Below, one piece after another: positions 44,562-46,914 of a stretch of 46,914 nt of DNA. How positions within the stretch are numbered: position 1 is the first letter of the stretch; every line of letters begins with the position of its first letter. The translations under genes were made by a program, and so were the position numbers. Under the pieces are notes generated by a model. That model did no database searches, had not been told where the DNA came from, and saw only the letters and a program-made list of their open reading frames with translations. Source of the DNA: Comamonas phosphati (GTDB lineage Bacteria; Pseudomonadota; Gammaproteobacteria; Burkholderiales; Burkholderiaceae_C); assembly GCF_014637085.1 (NCBI RefSeq), contig NZ_BMEU01000028.1, forward strand, positions 1-46,914, in the 5' to 3' direction.

Positions 44562-46703
44562 CTAAGCCGTCGTGCGCGCCAGATGCTCGCGCGCGAACTG
44601 TTCGTACCAGTCCAGGCAGCCGGGGTTGGCCATGGCCTCCTTGTTGACCACCTTGGCCAGGGGCTGGCCCAGCAGCAGCTTCTTGATGGGCAGCTCCTGC
44701 TTCTTGCCCGACAGCGTGCGCGGAATCTCGGCCACCTGGAAGACGTCGTCGGGCACGAAGCGCGGCGACAGGGCCGTGCGGATGGCCGCGTTGATGCGCT
44801 CGCGCAGGGCCGCATCGAGTTCCACGCCGGGGCGCAGCACCACGAACAGCGGCATATAGCTTTCGCGGCCCAGGTACTCGAGGTCCACCACCATGCTGTC
44901 CAGCACCTCGGGCAGGCCTTCGACGGCGCTGTAGATCTCGCTGGTGCCCATGCGCAGGCCGTGGCGGTTGATGGTGGCGTCGCTGCGGCCGTAGATGATG
45001 CAGCCGCCTTCGGGCAGCACGCGTATCCAGTCGCCATGGCGCCAGACCGGGCCCATCCCGGCCGGGCCGTCGCCGCCGCCGGGCTGGCGGCCGTGGCCGG
45101 CCGGGTACATGTCGAAGTAGCTCGACAAGTAGCGTTTGCCAAATGGATCGCCCCCACGCTCCCCCGCTGCGTGTGGCTCACGGCCCCCCGAGGGGGCCTT
45201 CGCACCTTGGGGCGGCCCGGCGGTGCTCACATCGCCCCACAGGAACAGCGGCATGGACGGGATGGGCTGGGTGCAGACCAGCTCGCCCACCTCGTCGATG
45301 ACGGGCTGGCCCTGCTCGTTCCAGGCCTCGACGGCCGCGCCGAGCTGGCGGCATTGCATGACGCCGGGCACGAGCGGCAGCTCGCGGTTGCCGCCGATGA
45401 AGGCCCCCGCGAAGTCGGTGCCGCCCGACAGGTTGTTCCACCAGATATTGGGGCGTCCCAGCCGGGCGAACTGATCGGTGCCCCATTGCTGCACCTCGGC
45501 CGACAGCGGCGAGCCCGTGCTGCCCAGGCCGCGGATGCGCGAGAGGTCGCCGCAGGTGGATAGTTGAACGCCGGCCTTCATGCAGTTGGCATAGAAGGCC
45601 GCGCCCGAGCCGAAGCTGGTCACGCCGGTCTCGGCCGCGAAGCGCCACAGCACCGTCCAGTCGGGCTTTTCCTTGCTGCCGCCGGGGCTGCCGTCGAAGA
45701 TCACGCAGGTGGTGCCGCCCAAAAGGCCCGAGACCTGGGCATTCCACATCACCCAGCCCGTGGAGCTGTACCAGTGGTAGCGCTCGCCCCAGCTGTTGGG
45801 CTCGTAGCTGCAGCCTATGTCGTTGTGCTGGGCCTTGAGCTGCAGGGCCACCAGCACCATGCCGCCATGGCCGTGGACTATGGGCTTGGGCAGGCCCGTG
45901 GTGCCGCTGGAGTAGACGATCCACAGCGGGTGGTCGAAGGGCAGCCATTCGGGCTCGAAGGCCGCCGTCTCGGCATCATTCCTGGCTGTGATGCTTGCGT
46001 AGTCTGCGGTATCCGCTATCTTTGCGCGAGCATCGAGATTGGCCACCAGCACCACATGGGAGACGCTGGGCAGGCCGCGCCGCAGCTCGTCCAGCACCGC
46101 CATGCGGTCCAGGTCGCGACCCGCATAGTGCACGCCGTCCACGGCGATCAGCACCTTGGGCTTGATCTGCTGGAAGCGGTCCAGCACCGCGTTCGTGCCC
46201 ATGTCGGGCGCGCAGATGCTCCAGACCGCGCCCAGGCTCGCGGTGGCGAGAAAGGCCACCATGGCTTCGGGAATATTGGGCAGGTAGGCGGCCACGCGGT
46301 CACCCTTGCCCACGCCCTGGGCCTTGAGGTACAGGGCCAGGGCCGCGACCTGGCGACGCAGCTCGGGCCAGGACAGCTCGCGGTGCAGGCCCTTCTCGTT
46401 GCGGCTGATCACCGCGGGCATGCCGGCCGCGTGCGCGGCATCGACATGGCGCAGCACCTGGCGCGCGTAATTGACCTGGGCGCCCGGGAACCATTGCGCA
46501 CCCGGCATGACGTTGCGCGCCAGCACGGCGGTGTGCGGGGTGGGCGACTGCAGCTCGAAATAGTCCCAGACGCTTTGCCAGAAGGCGTCGAGGTCCGTGG
46601 TGGACCAGCGCCATAGCGCGTCGTAGCTGTCAAACTGCAGGCCGCGCGTCTCGCGCAGCCAGTCCTGGTAGAGGCGGATTTGGGGAATATAGGGGGCGGA
46701 CAT
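44562..46703 (-). CDS. acetoacetyl-CoA synthetase with an in-frame repeat insertion
   Basis: ANL-superfamily ligase that activates acetoacetate with ATP and CoA for use of ketone bodies and polyhydroxybutyrate. The product has 713 residues. It has the acyl-adenylate motif Y-S-S-G-T-T-G-L-P-K at 264-273, the A8/A5 regions (N-N-L-S-G-G-T-D-F near 423-431; Y-G-R-S-D-A-T-I-N-R-H-G near 571-582) and catalytic Lys near 667. Family members run about 650-680 residues. The excess is mainly at 494-522, where codons from the CCCCTGAG-type repeat are read in frame between G-D-V-S and Y-L-S-S-Y-F-D-M-Y-P; a further Gly/Pro-rich stretch follows at 535-552. No stop or frameshift results. Confidence 0.93.
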   Translation of the reverse strand: MSAPYIPQIRLYQDWLRETRGLQFDSYDALWRWSTTDLDAFWQSVWDYFELQSPTPHTAVLARNVMPGAQWFPGAQVNYARQVLRHVDAAHAAGMPAVISRNEKGLHRELSWPELRRQVAALALYLKAQGVGKGDRVAAYLPNIPEAMVAFLATASLGAVWSICAPDMGTNAVLDRFQQIKPKVLIAVDGVHYAGRDLDRMAVLDELRRGLPSVSHVVLVANLDARAKIADTADYASITARNDAETAAFEPEWLPFDHPLWIVYSSGTTGLPKPIVHGHGGMVLVALQLKAQHNDIGCSYEPNSWGERYHWYSSTGWVMWNAQVSGLLGGTTCVIFDGSPGGSKEKPDWTVLWRFAAETGVTSFGSGAAFYANCMKAGVQLSTCGDLSRIRGLGSTGSPLSAEVQQWGTDQFARLGRPNIWWNNLSGGTDFAGAFIGGNRELPLVPGVMQCRQLGAAVEAWNEQGQPVIDEVGELVCTQPIPSMPLFLWGDVSTAGPPQGAKAPSGGREPHAAGERGGDPFGKRYLSSYFDMYPAGHGRQPGGGDGPAGMGPVWRHGDWIRVLPEGGCIIYGRSDATINRHGLRMGTSEIYSAVEGLPEVLDSMVVDLEYLGRESYMPLFVVLRPGVELDAALRERINAAIRTALSPRFVPDDVFQVAEIPRTLSGKKQELPIKKLLLGQPLAKVVNKEAMANPGCLDWYEQFAREHLARTTA
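45138..45224 (-). repeat. CCCCTGAG-family repeat inserted in frame in the acetoacetyl-CoA synthetase gene
   Basis: Plus-strand CGCCCCCACGCTCCCCCGCTG, then GGCCCCCCGAGGGGGCCTTCG and CTTGGGGCGGCCC, reproduces the C-run/G-run hairpin and GGGGCGGCCC block of the intergenic copies at 14597, 18143 and 24094. It corresponds to residues 494-522 of the enzyme, close to 87 bases, a multiple of three. Confidence 0.72.
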
Positions 46704-46807
46704 GGCTGCAAAGCCTACGTTCGGGACCCGCGCCTTTCAACGGTAAAAAGCCCGATGCCGCGCCTTGATCTGTCAACCTGGGGACTTTGGGGCCGCTTGG
46801 CCGGCGA

Positions 46808-46914
46808 TCACAGAAAGCGCGGAGCGCGCTTTTCGATGAAGGCCGTCACCGCCTCGCGGTGGTCCGCCGTCTTGTGGGCGATGGCCTGGTAGCCGGCCGA
46901 CAGCTCCAGCAGCG
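46808..46914 (-). CDS. enoyl-CoA hydratase C-terminus (partial)
   Basis: The last 107 bases read on the minus strand as L-L-E-L-S-A-G-Y-Q-A-I-A then H-K-T-A-D-H-R-E-A-V-T-A-F-I-E-K-R-A-P-R-F-L, ending in TGA (complement at 46808-46810). T-x-D-H-x-E-A-V-x-A-F-x-E-K-R is the standard C-terminus of enoyl-CoA hydratases. The rest lies beyond the window. It reads in the same direction as the acetoacetyl-CoA synthetase gene and precedes it by 104 bases, suggesting one transcript. Confidence 0.9.
   Translation of the reverse strand, partial: LLELSAGYQAIAHKTADHREAVTAFIEKRAPRFL

Overview
The window looks like chromosomal DNA from a high-G+C beta-proteobacterium, most likely of the Comamonadaceae (Acidovorax/Comamonas/Delftia type). 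The evidence is the G+C-rich coding sequence, two tripartite-tricarboxylate (Bug/TctC) binding proteins, a methionine synthase that lacks its homocysteine domain and sits behind an S-adenosylhomocysteine (SAH) riboswitch, a GTP-type PEP carboxykinase, and interspersed repeats of a type I associate with that family. The genus cannot be fixed from sequence alone.

Layout. 1-600: tail of a probable insertion-sequence transposase and a lower-G+C lipoprotein gene. 600-4000: metH with its SAH riboswitch, and a small secreted protein. 4000-9900: a PACE efflux pump facing a LysR regulator; a LysR / cycloisomerase / Bug-protein catabolic cluster; a PPK2 polyphosphate kinase. 10000-13100: an M30-like metallopeptidase lipoprotein overlapping a small lipoprotein, then a ketopentenoate-hydratase-like enzyme. 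13200-18500: gdhA, initiator tRNA, radA, ilvE and a zinc-finger protein. 18500-22750: four lipopolysaccharide genes on alternating strands. 22750-24850: an OmpR-type two-component pair. 24950-31400: ampG, an AraC regulator, a 269-bp palindromic repeat element, a DMT exporter, an M48 protease, threonine dehydratase and a stomatin-like protein. 31600-36600: a 47-residue membrane protein, pckG, a LysR regulator and a metallophosphoesterase. 36600-41700: UspA, a second Bug protein, a MarR regulator, a DEDDh exonuclease, a flavin reductase and glutathione reductase. 41750-46914: minCDE, a crotonase-fold protein, acetoacetyl-CoA synthetase and the end of an enoyl-CoA hydratase.

Most genes are housekeeping. 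Amino-acid metabolism is well represented (metH, gdhA, ilvE, ilvA). pckG links amino-acid carbon to gluconeogenesis, and the CoA ligase with the crotonase-fold proteins points to use of ketone bodies and fatty acids.

I found no prophage, CRISPR array, defence island or secretion system, and nothing I would call a wholly new system. The most interesting signals lie outside the genes. They are: (i) the metH leader, where the SAH aptamer's 3' strand is also one arm of a perfect hairpin that hides the ribosome-binding site; (ii) a repeat family (CCCCTGAG...GCGGGGCGGCCC) that sits directly after stop codons, separates a response regulator from its kinase, and in one copy is read in frame inside acetoacetyl-CoA synthetase; (iii) a 269-bp element with terminal repeats and two internal palindromic arms; (iv) a 76-79 bp inverted-repeat mini-element flanked by an 8-bp duplication in the ilvE leader.
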